Shown here: positions 26,911-37,140 of the stretch, piece after piece | How positions within the stretch are numbered: position 1 is the first letter of the stretch | Layout: every line of letters begins with the position of its first letter | Source of the DNA: Aureococcus anophagefferens | Lineage: Eukaryota; Sar; Pelagophyceae; Pelagomonadales; Pelagomonadaceae | Length of the DNA stretch: 64,000 nucleotides | Assembly (NCBI RefSeq): GCF_000186865.1 | Contig: NW_008705572.1 | Span: 83,384 to 147,383, forward strand | Direction: 5' to 3' | Translations under genes and position numbers: made by a program | Notes under the pieces: generated by a model | The model's input: the letters and a program-made list of their open reading frames with translations, nothing else | What the model was told of the DNA's origin: nothing | The model's database searches: none

Positions 26911-28242
26911 CTAATAATCGCCGTCGTCGCCCCTGTTGAGTGTGTAGTTCGCCTCGAGATATCCGACTTCATCATCTATGAAATCGGACTCGGAGTCGGT
27001 CTGGTCCTCCCACTCGGAGATCCACCGGCGCCGGCGGGGAATGTCGTAGTACCGCCATTCGAATTCGCGCTTGAATTCGTCGTCGTCGAGGATCATCTCG
27101 AAGATACCTCCTTTTTCTTCGTCGAGATGGATGTAGTCCTCGTGATGATCGTTCCAATGGATGTCCTGATGCTCATCGTCGACGAAGGATCGCAGCGTCG
27201 GTTTGAGGCGGCGGCCGGAGGCGCGATCGTTCCAGTAGCGCGCGGGATTGCGTCGGTAGACGTTGAGACTCGTCGCGCCGGGCCCGCCCTGGCGGGCGAG
27301 CGCGCCTCGGATGTGCTTGAGCACGTACTGCTCCACTTGCCTTTGGCCGAAGCGCGCGACGACCATCGCATTCGTGAAGCCGTGCAGCACGATCATGGGC
27401 TCGCACGCGGTAGAGGCGGCGGCGGCGATGGCGATCTGTTCCCTGTGCGCGGCGGCGGCGACTGCAAGCTTCACGGCCGCGTCCGCGGCGGCGGTCACGG
27501 CGTCACGCACCTTCGCAGTCAGCTCAGCCTTGCGCTGAGCATCCGAGCCATCGTCCTCGGCGACTCGTTCCCGCGCCCTCTGCTCGTAGTACTCCGCCGT
27601 GTCCGCGTCGCCGGCCGCCTTTTCGAAGGCGCGCCGCGCCACGCTCAGTGCCGGGGGCCGCTCGAATTCCTCGTCGGAGTCCGAATGGACGGCGCTCGCG
27701 TCGGAGTCCGAATGGACGGCGCTCGCGTCCTCGCCCATGCCCACGGAGGGGCAGCTCCTCGCGGGGCACACGACAAACGCGGTCGCGTCGCAGCGCCCGC
27801 AGGCCATGCAAACCCAGAGGGGGAGGACGGCCGCGAGCTGGCGCGCGGGCGATGGCGCGGCGGTGGCGGGCGCATCGTCGTCCACCTCGTCGTCGGAGGA
27901 ATCCAAAGCCGCCTCGAGCTCGTCGAGCCGCGCCAACCCGTCGCGGTCGAACCGATCGACCGCGTCCAACGTCATGTGGAGGAAAGCTTTGTTGACGTAC
28001 CAGAGCTGATACACCTGGAGCGTGTTCCAGAGACTGCGCCCACGAGACGGCGCGACGACGCCACAGAACTCGAGGATGTTTGCCGTCGCATCCTCGTTGT
28101 GCAGCAGGGTCGAGAGCGTCCCGCAGACCGCCAAATCCGCGGCGCACAGTCGCGGGAGCTTTTCGATGGGCTCGTCGTCGTCCGATTCATCAGTCGTCGT
28201 CGCGGCGACGCCCCCAAATATACGGGCTCGAAGCCACTCCAT
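26911..28242 (-). CDS. Acidic F-box-like protein, unknown
   Basis: 443 residues from the ATG at 28242 (upstream open frame starts with GTG). Residues about 45-105 (LLHNEDATANILEFC, then LWNTLQVYQLWYVNKAFLHM) look like a degenerate F-box. A short Cys cluster (CMACGRCDATAFVVC) could bind zinc. A 9-residue acidic motif, DASAVHSDS, is perfectly duplicated. The remainder is a helical Ala-rich stretch and a strongly acidic, Tyr-containing C-terminus. Composition is less GC-rich than that of neighbours, like the ankyrin gene and the F-box gene at 56981. If the F-box is real it would be an SCF ubiquitin-ligase subunit; I hold this loosely. Confidence 0.5.
   Translation of the reverse strand: MEWLRARIFGGVAATTTDESDDDEPIEKLPRLCAADLAVCGTLSTLLHNEDATANILEFCGVVAPSRGRSLWNTLQVYQLWYVNKAFLHMTLDAVDRFDRDGLARLDELEAALDSSDDEVDDDAPATAAPSPARQLAAVLPLWVCMACGRCDATAFVVCPARSCPSVGMGEDASAVHSDSDASAVHSDSDEEFERPPALSVARRAFEKAAGDADTAEYYEQRARERVAEDDGSDAQRKAELTAKVRDAVTAAADAAVKLAVAAAAHREQIAIAAAASTACEPMIVLHGFTNAMVVARFGQRQVEQYVLKHIRGALARQGGPGATSLNVYRRNPARYWNDRASGRRLKPTLRSFVDDEHQDIHWNDHHEDYIHLDEEKGGIFEMILDDDEFKREFEWRYYDIPRRRRWISEWEDQTDSESDFIDDEVGYLEANYTLNRGDDGDY
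27673..27726 (-). repeat. 27-bp in-frame tandem duplication
   Basis: Two identical adjacent copies of a 27-bp unit (gtcggagtccgaatggac...), each encoding nine residues (DASAVHSDS) of the acidic F-box-like protein. Identity of the copies suggests a recent slippage or duplication event. Confidence 0.9.
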
Positions 28243-28423
28243 CCTCACGCCGCCCTGTGGCGATCTTGTGGCGACGCCGAGCGCGCCAAGGCGACGCCGA
28301 GCTCTCGAGGCGTTCGATTCGACTCGAAGACTAAGTCCTTCCGAGTCCGAGGCAAGTGAAACGTCCCCACGGACCCCGTATAAAAACAACAGAGCCACTT
28401 ACCGGACTGGAGCTTTGTTCAAG

Positions 28424-31066
28424 CTAGAGCCTCCGCGGCGGGCTCTGGGGCGTGTTGGCGACGTCGGCGACCTCGAGCGTGGCCTGGTTCGAGAACGTGT
28501 GGCGGATCTTGCCGTTCTCGACCGTCGTCTTGTTCGGGTTCACGTCCTCCTTGGCGAAGAGGGACCCCCGGCGGCGGAGCGGCGCGGGCGGCGAGTCCCT
28601 GAAGGGGTCCGGCGCGACGGGCGACGCGGGCGCGGCGCCGCCGGCGAGCATGTTGAAGATGCTGTTCTTGCGCCGCGGCGGCGGCGCGCCCTCGGCCGCG
28701 GCGCCGGGCGTCGACAGCGTCTGGGACGCGCGGCGGAGGAGCTTGGACAGGGAGCCGCGGCGCTTCGCGCCGGCCGCGGGCGCGGCCGCGGGCGCGGCGG
28801 CGCCGTCGTCGCCCTTGCCGAAGAACTTGGAGAGCGACGACCGGCGGCGGCTCGACGCCGTCGGCGCGGCGGCGGGCGCGGCGCCGCCGTCGTTCTTGGC
28901 GAAGAACTTGGACAGGGACGTGCGCCGCTGGCTGCCCCGGGGCGGCCCCGCCGGCGCGTCGGCCTTGTCCGCGGCCTTCTTCGCGAAGAACTTCGAGATG
29001 GACGACCGCCGCGCGCCCTCGCGGTTCGCGCCGCCCTGGCGCTGGAGGTGCGCGGGCTTTTGCGGCGCCGGTTCGTCGGGCGCCCGGTCGAGGAGCGCGC
29101 GCTGCGACTCGCGGCGGCCGAACGTCGACGTCGACCGCGTGAGGAACTCGGAGATCGTGCCGCGGTTCGTCGCGCGGCGGCTCGCGGCCGCGCGGCCCAC
29201 GGAGTCGGCCTCGTCCTCGTCGTCGGAGTCGTCGACCTTGGCCGCCTCGTCCTCGTCGGACTTGCGGTTGAATAGGATCTCGCGCGCGCGCTTCGTCCAG
29301 ATGCCGATGCGCGACGTCTCCTTGGACTCGACGAGGTCGTTGAGGCACGTGAAGTCGCCGCCGGGCGCGACGCCGCGCCGCGCCTCGTGGTACTCGATGG
29401 CGTAGGTCAGCACGCACGCGAACAGGTCCACGAGGCCCGTCATCGCGGCCTCGTCGCGCGCGGAGTAGGGGATCACGTGGATCGCGCGCGTCGCGTCGCC
29501 GTCGCGCACGGCGAGGGTCTCGACGTGCTCGGGCATGGCGAGGTCGTCGATCTTGAAGGCCGTCTCGTCGACGCGGACGCGCGCGTCCGCCTCGGGGTCC
29601 GCGAAGGGCAGCACACTACTCGTCGCGTGGCCCTCGTCGTCCTCGCTGTCCGCGTCGCTGTCCTCGTCGGCGTCGGGCGACCAGACGCGGTTGATGAACT
29701 GGGCGACGCCGATGGGCGCCGTGCCCGGCGCGCCGAAGGGCAGCGTGAGCACGCTCCGCGTCACGTAGCCCGTCGTCCGGTCGACGCGGTCGCTGTAGTT
29801 CGGGTCCATGCGCGCGTCGGGCGTGTTCGACGGCGCCGCGGCGGCGAAGGCCGCGCCGGCCATGCCGTCGCCGTCCTTGATCTTGATGTAGTCGCGCGCG
29901 TTCTTCTTGATGTTCGCCGGCAGCTTCGACGCCCACCGCGTGTAGAGCACGCCGTCCTTGGGCTCGTGGAGCCAGACCGTGACGATGTCGCTGGGCGCGA
30001 CGCCCCCGAAGTTGCCGAAGATGCCGCCGTTCTCCGGCGCGGACCGCATGGCCACCTGGAGCAGGCGGCCCAGGAGCTTGCCCGTCGTGAGGACGCCGCC
30101 CGCGCCGTCGCCGCCGCCGTCCTCCGCCGGGTAGTCCTTCATGGTCCGGAGGAACTGGATCATGGCCTCGCCGGCGCTCTCGAAGGCGCGGATGCGCGTC
30201 CGCTGCCAGTGCTTCTTCCGGCGGCGCTCGTCGCGCGCGTCGGGCCGGTACGTCGCGGGAGGCCGCGCGTCGTTGAGCACGAACGTCTCGTAGTGGCCCA
30301 TCTCGAGCATGATCTCGTTGGAGAGGCCGAGGCTCGCGTCGGGCATGGCGCCCTCGAACCAGCGGTCGCCGTAGCGCGCGGCGCTCATGCGCCGCGCCGC
30401 GCTCCCGCGGCGGCCCGCGGCCGACGCGCGGCGGCCGCCCGGCGCCGCGACGACGCTGCCCGACCGGCCGCGGTAGTCGGGGCCCGCGATGATGGACCCC
30501 GTGCGCTTGCGGTCCGCGCCCGCGGCCTCCTTTGCCGCCGCCGCCTCGGCGGCGGCCTTCTCCTCGGCCTTGGCCTTGCGCTTGGCCTCGCGCTTCGCCT
30601 CCCTGGCCGCGGCGGCCTCGCCCTTGGACGCGCCGTCGGGGCTCAGGTCGCCGAGGACGCTCCGCGCGCTCGCCGGGCCCGCCGCCTTCTTCGGCTTCGC
30701 CTTCTTCGGCGCGGCCTTGGTGAGGTCCTCGTCGAGGCCCGCGTTGAGCAGGTCCATGATGCCGCCGGTCGTCAGGTCCTCGGCGTCGCCGTCGTCGTCA
30801 CCGGCGCCGGCCGCGGGCTCGACCCGGGCGCCGTTCTTGCCCTTGGCGCCCTTGTTCAGCGACTTCTTCTTGCCCCCGCCGCCGTTCACCGTCTTCTTCG
30901 TGCCCCCGCCCTTGCCGGCCTTGCTCACGCGCAGGCTGCCCGCCTGCTCCTTGAGCGAGTTCCGCACGGCGCGGGGCTTGTCGGCGCTCCGCACCTCGTC
31001 CTCGTCGTCGCCCTCGTCGCGCTTCAGCTCGCGCGACGCGCCCGTCAGCGCCTCCGCGTCCGCCAT
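28424..31066 (-). CDS. GAF-like protein with arrays of RRxS phosphorylation motifs
   Basis: 880 residues in one exon. The N-terminal third is Lys/Ala-rich, with a cluster of basic-Ser motifs at about residues 185-225 (RKRTGS, GRRAS, GRRGS, RRMS). Residues about 320-470 resemble a GAF domain: RTTGYVTRSVLTLPF followed by APIGVAQFINRVW matches the end of GAF domains of cyclic-nucleotide phosphodiesterases. No catalytic HD domain follows. The C-terminal 200 residues hold six spaced repeats of basic-basic-x-Ser-Leu-Ser-Lys-Phe-Phe (RRSSISKFFAK, RRTSLSKFFAK, RRRSSLSKFFGK and three divergent copies). RRxS is the classic protein kinase A target. A cyclic-nucleotide or light signalling scaffold is inferred, not shown. 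Confidence 0.6.
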   Translation of the reverse strand: MADAEALTGASRELKRDEGDDEDEVRSADKPRAVRNSLKEQAGSLRVSKAGKGGGTKKTVNGGGGKKKSLNKGAKGKNGARVEPAAGAGDDDGDAEDLTTGGIMDLLNAGLDEDLTKAAPKKAKPKKAAGPASARSVLGDLSPDGASKGEAAAAREAKREAKRKAKAEEKAAAEAAAAKEAAGADRKRTGSIIAGPDYRGRSGSVVAAPGGRRASAAGRRGSAARRMSAARYGDRWFEGAMPDASLGLSNEIMLEMGHYETFVLNDARPPATYRPDARDERRRKKHWQRTRIRAFESAGEAMIQFLRTMKDYPAEDGGGDGAGGVLTTGKLLGRLLQVAMRSAPENGGIFGNFGGVAPSDIVTVWLHEPKDGVLYTRWASKLPANIKKNARDYIKIKDGDGMAGAAFAAAAPSNTPDARMDPNYSDRVDRTTGYVTRSVLTLPFGAPGTAPIGVAQFINRVWSPDADEDSDADSEDDEGHATSSVLPFADPEADARVRVDETAFKIDDLAMPEHVETLAVRDGDATRAIHVIPYSARDEAAMTGLVDLFACVLTYAIEYHEARRGVAPGGDFTCLNDLVESKETSRIGIWTKRAREILFNRKSDEDEAAKVDDSDDEDEADSVGRAAASRRATNRGTISEFLTRSTSTFGRRESQRALLDRAPDEPAPQKPAHLQRQGGANREGARRSSISKFFAKKAADKADAPAGPPRGSQRRTSLSKFFAKNDGGAAPAAAPTASSRRRSSLSKFFGKGDDGAAAPAAAPAAGAKRRGSLSKLLRRASQTLSTPGAAAEGAPPPRRKNSIFNMLAGGAAPASPVAPDPFRDSPPAPLRRRGSLFAKEDVNPNKTTVENGKIRHTFSNQATLEVADVANTPQSPPRRL

Positions 31067-31311
31067 GACGCGGCGTGAAGAAACCGCGCCACCAACAGCA
31101 GCAGAGACGCGAACTAGGACAGGGCAGCTCTTCGTTTCAGGGTGGTTTTTTACCTTTTGTAAAATTGCATGACAGGGAAAGGTAGGTGTTGTACACGACG
31201 GTGATTCTCTATCTCAAACATGCCCGGTAATATCTTCCGAGATCGTGTGTGCTGTGCGGACGTCGGCTGGTTTGTTCTTGGTCGGGCTGGACACGGTTCC
31301 CCGGGGAGATC

Positions 31312-32217
31312 ATGGGGCGGGGCCTCCTCGTCGTCCTCCTGGCCGCGGCCGTCTCGGCCTCGAACGACCGGGAGCTCCTGGGCGCGCCCCCGCGGACCGC
31401 GGTCTTCGACGACGCGCGCCTCCCGGCCGCCGGCGCCCTCGAGCGCCTGATCTACCTCGCGGAGAGCTCCTACTGCGTGGGCAACGCGAGCGCGCCCCTG
31501 CTGCCGTCGAAGCTCGCCGCGGGCTCGGACCGGATCCTCGCCGTCGTCGAGGCGCGGGGCGCGCGCGTCGTCGTCGGCGCGGCGGGCGACGGCGGCTCGC
31601 TCTGGGTGTCGTTCCGGGGCACGGAGAACTACGAGAACTGGATCGACAACGTCAAGTTCGTCCGCGTCCACCCCTACGACGACCCGGACGTCGGCGTCGA
31701 GGACGGGTTCCTGCGGTGGTACGAGGGCCTCAAGGGCGGCGTCGCGGCGGCGCTCGCCGCGGCCGCGCCGGGCGTCGCCGCCGCGCGCGCGCCCGTGCAC
31801 CTCGTGGGCCACTCGGCGGGGGGCGCCGTCGCGACGCTCGCGGCCTACGACTTCCTCCGCGGCGGCGTCTTCTCGGACGCGCTCGCGCTCGCGAGCCACG
31901 CAACGTTCGGGAGCCCGCGCGTCGGCAACGCGGAATTCGTCGCGGACTTTTCCGCGCGGCTCGGAGACGTGCCGTCGTTCCGCGTCACGCACGCCGACGA
32001 CGTCATCCCCCACCTGCCCCAGACGGAGCTCGGCTTCCTCCACGTGCCCGGCGAGCTCTGGCAGGCGAACGACACCGCAGCGCTCGTCAACTGCGACGAC
32101 GACGACACCAAGGAGGACCCGACGTGCTCCAACTCGTGCGCGCCCCTCCGCTGCACGTCGAAGGCCGACCACCTCCGCTACCTCGGCGAGCCCCTCGGCA
32201 TCGCCGGCTGCGTCTGA
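31312..32217 (+). CDS. Secreted class-3 lipase
   Basis: 301 residues from the ATG at 31312 that opens a signal peptide (GRGLLVVLLAAAVSAS). Class-3 (fungal-type) triacylglycerol lipases hydrolyse ester bonds of lipids with a Ser-Asp-His triad. All three are visible: the nucleophile in GHSAGG (Ser168), the acid in HADDVIPHLP (Asp229 or Asp230) and the histidine in KADHLRYLG (His287). The oxyanion strand SLWVSFRGTENYENWIDN is typical, and SHATFGSPRVGN is the usual motif between nucleophile and acid. Four cysteines near the C-terminus could form disulfides, fitting secretion or a vacuolar site. Single exon. Confidence 0.88.
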   Translation: MGRGLLVVLLAAAVSASNDRELLGAPPRTAVFDDARLPAAGALERLIYLAESSYCVGNASAPLLPSKLAAGSDRILAVVEARGARVVVGAAGDGGSLWVSFRGTENYENWIDNVKFVRVHPYDDPDVGVEDGFLRWYEGLKGGVAAALAAAAPGVAAARAPVHLVGHSAGGAVATLAAYDFLRGGVFSDALALASHATFGSPRVGNAEFVADFSARLGDVPSFRVTHADDVIPHLPQTELGFLHVPGELWQANDTAALVNCDDDDTKEDPTCSNSCAPLRCTSKADHLRYLGEPLGIAGCV

Positions 32218-32249
32218 GCGCGCGCCTGCTCAGTGTACATACGACCCGC

Positions 32250-35200
32250 TCACTTCTTAGCGTCGTTGGGCGGGATGGAGAAGCGGTCGTTCTGGGCCTG
32301 GAGCCAGGCGTCGATGCCGTCGTCGTGGTCCTGCTTGAGGCCCTGGCGCACCTGGATGGTGACGAAGCGCTCCCGGAGCCGCGCCTCCTCCTTGGGGCTG
32401 AAGTCGCCCGTGACGACGATGCGCGGCACCTCGAGGATGACGCGCTCGAGGAGATAGTCCTCGATGACGTTCTTCGTCAGGTCCTCGGTCCGCGGCGCGC
32501 CGTCCTTGCCCCGGCGCTCCGCGAGCTTCTTCTGCTGGCCCGGCGGCGCGGCGCCGCGCGACGCGTCGATGAGCAGGAGGAGCCGCCCGCCGTAGAGGGC
32601 CTGCATGAGCATGCGGTAGCGGGGCTGCTGGTTGCGGCCGTAGGCCGCCTCGAGGTAGTGCTCGATGACGGACGGCCCGTCGGTCGGGTGGTGGTGGCCC
32701 GCGGCGACGTGCGCCGCGATGCGGTTCAGCGTCGACGCCTTGATGAGGTAGGGCACGAGGTGCGTCGTCTCGTGGCCGTACTGCTGCGTCGCGCTCAGGG
32801 AGAGCAGGAGCACGCGGAGCTGGCCCTTGGCCGTGCGGACGTCCGCGTAGTGCGCCATCGACTTGCGGATCCACGCGTTGCCGATCTTCGACGCCGCGGC
32901 GCGCACGGCGGCGTCCGTGGCGAGTTTTTTGGATTGCTCCCCAAAGGTCGCGATGGGGATGGCCTCGAAGAGCGCGTTGACGCGCGACTTGCGGTCCTCG
33001 GCCGCGGGCGTCGCGTCGCGCGACGGCGGCGCGGGCGCCTCCTGCGACGCCTCGGACAGGGACCGCCGCCGCCCCTGCTCCTCGGCGAGCTTGCGCCGCG
33101 ACTCGCGGCGCTGCATGAGCAGCAATCTTTGGTCCTCCTTGGGGCCCTCGACGAGCAGCAGGCGCGCGGGCCGCACCGCGCCGCGCGCGCGGTCCGGGCA
33201 CCGGTAGAGGAGCGCCTGCGTGAGCACGCGGAGGTCGTGGACGTCGCGCCACAGGGACCCGTCCGGCGCGCGGCACCGCTGGGCGATGTCGGCGGCGCCG
33301 TTGTCCTGCCACGTGTAGACGCGCGGCGTCTCGACGACGGGGTCGCGCGGCGCCGCCGGCCGGTCCGCGCTTTGTGCCGCGCCGTCGCCGGTGCGCGCCC
33401 AGGCCGGCGGCGCCGCGCCGATGCCCGCGACGAGGCCGTGGTAGGAGACAGACCGCTCCAGCGTCGCGTGGGCCCGCTGCGCGCAGCGCCGGCGCACGGC
33501 CTCGAACATGTCGCCCCACTCGTTGCGCTCCGCGCGCCACACCTTGAGCTGCTCGACGTAGTCCGACGCGTCCATGAAGTGGTAGCCGTGGTTCGCCTTG
33601 TTGAGGTTCATCGTCGCCGTCTCCACGGCGGAATTGTCGTCGCCGAGGAAGACGCGGAGCCGCGTCCGCGTCGCGTCGGACACGAGCACGGCCTCGTCGT
33701 TCGTGCGCTGCGGCTGGGGCCGCAGGACGATGGCGTCGTGCCAGCGCGTGCGGTACAACACGCTGAGCCGCTGGCCGCTCTCGTAGCGCACGCCCGGCCG
33801 GCAGAGCTCGTGGACGAGGACTTCGAAGTCGACGTCGACGTGGCGGACGTGGTCGTCGTAGAAGAGGCGCTTCACGGCCGCGCCCAGGTTCGCGCGGCCC
33901 TTGGCCGTCGACCCGCCGAGACGCGTCACGACCCAGCCGTGCATGACGCCGAGCTTCTCCGCCCTGGAGCCCGCGTCGACGCGGACGACGACGTTCTCCT
34001 CGTCGACGGCGAAGCCCAGAAAGTCGACGAGCGCGTCGCCGTCGGCGAGCGCCTCGTCGAGGACGATGGGCCGCATCGAGCCGCCCGTCGCGTGGCGGTC
34101 GTAGGTCAGGGACCCCGGCAGCGCCGGCAGCCCGCCGAAGGCCTGCCGCCGCCGGACCTGCGACGGGTCGAGGAGCGCGAAGCCCAGGCGCCGCCGCCGC
34201 TGGCCCGACGGGTCAAATTTCAAGCCCGCGCCGTTGTCCGTGTAGAGGTGGTAGTAGCCCGTGATGCGGTCGAGGCTCACGACGGTCGCCATGGCCCAGA
34301 CGACGTCGTGGGGCATGCGGCCCCGCATCAGCGCGAGGCGCTGGCCCACGCGGAGGCACCACAGGAGCTTCGCGCCCGGCGGCTCGCCCGTGGGCTTGCC
34401 CGACGCCTCGTCGACGATCTGGTAGCCGTCGGCCCGGTTCCAGCGCACGGTCGACAGCGTCGTCCGCGCGGCGACGGCCGACCGGGGCTCGTCCTCGGGC
34501 CGCGGCGGCGGGCTCATGGGCACGGGCGTCACCGGCCCGTCGGCCGCCTCCTCGGCCACGGGCGCGCAGGGCGCCGCGACCTTGATGGCGTAGACGCCGC
34601 TGAGCTTCTTGCCGTCCCAGTGGCGCGCGCGCGCGGCCGCGCGCGCGCGCGCGGCCGTCGGCCCGATGCCGTCGCCGTCGACGGACGGCACGGGCGGCAG
34701 CGCGTCGCGCAGCATGAGGCCGTGGGGCGTCGCCTCGTAGTGGCAGGGCACGTCGGCCAACTTGAAGCTGTGGCTCAGGTCCACGAGCGGCTGGTGTTGC
34801 CGCGTCGTCTTCGACGCGAGGACGTTGGACACGAGCTGCGCGTCGTCGGGCAGCTCCTGCGCCAGCAGGCCCGTCACGTTCCGCGTCAGGGCGCCGTGGC
34901 GCCGCCGCGCGCGCTGCTTCGCCGCGCGGTCCTTGGAGCGGTGGTGCGACGCGCGGATGCCCGCGAGGACGCCCGTCTCGGCGGCGTCGCCGGGCCCCTG
35001 CTTCTTGAGGCGGAAGGACCGCTGGAGCCGCCGCGCGGCGACGGCGTGCGACTGGTCGTCGATTTTCTGCGTCGCCTTGGCCGCCATGTGCTTGGCCGTG
35101 ATCCCCGCGCGCACGGCCGCGCCGGCCGTCGCGAGCGCGGACTTTTTTTTCTTCGCGGGCGATCCGGGGGATTTCTCCGGCGACGCGGCGTCCGGCGGCG

Positions 35201-37019
35201 GCTCCGGGCCCTCGAGCAGCTGCTCCTCGCGGCGGTGGCTCCGCACGACGCCGCGGAGCCGGTCCGCCGTCGTGCCCGACGCCGTCACGCGGAGCGTCCG
35301 CTCCGCGGCCTCGAGCGCCGCGGGCCCCTTGTGGAGGCCCGCGCCGTGGTAGACGCCGCACGCGGCCAACACCACCGGCGCGTCGGCGAGCCGCGGCAGC
35401 CAGCGCAGCATGGGCAGGTCCACCAGCCCCCGCCCGAGACGCACCTGCTCCCGGGAGACGACCAATTGAAGCGCGGGCTCCTCGAGGAGCGACCGCCGCG
35501 CCTCTCCGAAATCCGCGTCGCCCGTCGCGTCGACCGCGGCCGCGAAGGCCTTCGGCTGGGAGAAGAAGCTCCAGACGGTGGACGCCGCGGCGTCGCCGGC
35601 GGCGGCGCGGTCGCCGCCGTCGCCGCCGAGGTCCAGCGTCGCCCTGATCCACCGCTGGAGCACGTCGCGGCCCGCGGCCTCGTCGCGCTTCCGCCGCGCG
35701 CGCGCGTCGCGGCTCCCCGGCGGCGGGCTCCCGAACCAGACCAGGTTCGTCTCCGCGCCGCGCTTCCAGGGCTGCATGACGGTGCCCAGGGCGGCCCGCA
35801 GCGCGCCCCGGCCGGACGTCGCGCCCTCGAGGAACCGGAGGTCCGTCGTGCACTTGGTCAGGTAGCACGCGCCCTTCCAGAGGAACGCGCCCGGCCGCCA
35901 CTGGTAGCAGCGCCAGGCGGCGACGGCGCCGACGACGCGCGCCGTGCTCACGTTCACGGCGGCGAGGGCGCCCCTGAGCTCCTCGAAGACCAGGGCCGCC
36001 GCCGACGACGGGTCGTCGACGAGAGAGTCGTCCTCGTCCTCGGGCGCGGAGAGGCCGCCGCGCCCCGGCGCGGCGCTCCCCAAGGTGACGAGGCGCCGGT
36101 AGCACGCCTTGATCTCGCGGACCTGCTCCTCGCGGCGCCGCACCTCGCGCAGCACCCGGAGCGTCGCCGCGCGGAACCGGACCAGGAGCTGCACCTGGGC
36201 AGGACAAGAGAGATTCAACGTCGCTTCAACGTGAGTGTTCCGCGCGCGCGCGTCCCGGAAAAAGCATCCACGCTTCGAGACCGTTCCGAGAGATGATCGC
36301 TCGTCCAAAAATCAGCCGAGACGAGTGGAAAACGGCCGAGAAAGGAGCCTTTGAAGTTGGGAATTTCGCTCTCTTGTCCTGCCCTGAGCTGCACGTGCGC
36401 CGCCAAAGGGCCGCACCGCGCGTCCGGCGGCCCGCGCTCCGCGTCGTTGTGGTTCCAGATGTGGCCGCCGAGCGTCGCGTCCGGCGGCGGCGTGCGGCTC
36501 CGGCTCGCCGACGGCTTCTGCTTCTTCTTCTGGGACGACTTCTTTTTGGTCCCCGACGCGGGAGGCGGCGAGCCGACGCGCGCGCGGTCGAGGAGCGTCG
36601 GCGCGCGCCGCGCGGGCGTCCCGAGGGCCGGCGACGGCGACCGGCCCCGAGCCGGCGCGCTCTTCGGCCGCCGCGTCGGCGTCGTCCCGGCGAGCGCCGC
36701 GTTCTGCCGCGCGATCTGCCGCCGCCGGCCCGCGGACGCGGGGCGGCCCGCGCCGTCGACGTGGACCTCGACGCGCCGCGCGGCCATGATCGCCGTCAGC
36801 GACCGCTCGGGCAGCCCGAGGCTGCCCAGGAACAGCTTCTGGTCCTTGGCCGGCACCTTGAGCTCCTGCCACAGCGCCTCGGCCTACGCGGGGTCGTGTG
36901 TGAGGTGTCATATTTTGATCGCTGATTCTCACCCAGCAGAGCAGCGCCTCGATCTTGTGCGGGTGCTTCTGCGCACCCGTGTCCATGGAGATCTCCAGCG
37001 GCGGCGTCGCCGCGCCCAT
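32250..37019 (-). CDS. Large scaffold-like protein with IQ-like and PDZ-like segments (introner-containing)
   Basis: Three exons, 37019-36933, 36883-36395 and 36194-32250, joining to 1506 residues in phase. The first intron is GT-AG (GTGAGA); the second is a family A introner with GT from the target duplication. The N-terminal 190 residues are basic and low-complexity apart from a conserved-looking start (IEALLCWAEALWQELKVPAK). The middle includes an IQ-like helix (AARRLQRSFRLKK), possibly binding calmodulin, and a PDZ-like stretch (VVVRVDAGSRAEKLGVMHGW). A long region rich in aromatic and charged residues follows, with RLLLLIDASRG and IPRIVV-type beta strands near the C-terminus that look like a Rossmann or NTPase-like fold without a clear P-loop. 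Function unknown; a cytoskeletal or signalling scaffold is a guess. Confidence 0.65.
36195..36386 (-). mobile_element. Family A introner, copy 2
   Basis: 192 bp inside the large minus-strand gene, flanked by an exact 8-bp duplication (agctgcac at 36187-36194 and 36387-36394). Read on the minus strand it has the same orientation and ends as the copy at the window start. The intron (36394-36195) begins with GT, the first two bases of the duplication, and ends with the AG of the inverted repeat. Removing it restores one copy of the target and an unbroken frame. Confidence 0.93.
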
Positions 37020-37140
37020 CGCGCCGGCCGCGGCGTCGTCGCGCGCTAATCTAAACGATGCACGCCGCTAGATTGAACTTGGCAATAGTGGATGTTGAAT
37101 TGCTCTTTTCATCCACAGCGTGCTTTGACATCAGAGCTTG

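Noticed and set aside
34622..34658. Alternating GC tract as a regulatory Z-DNA element
   Set aside because: It lies inside coding sequence of the large minus-strand gene and simply encodes an Arg-Ala run. No reason to claim a separate role.
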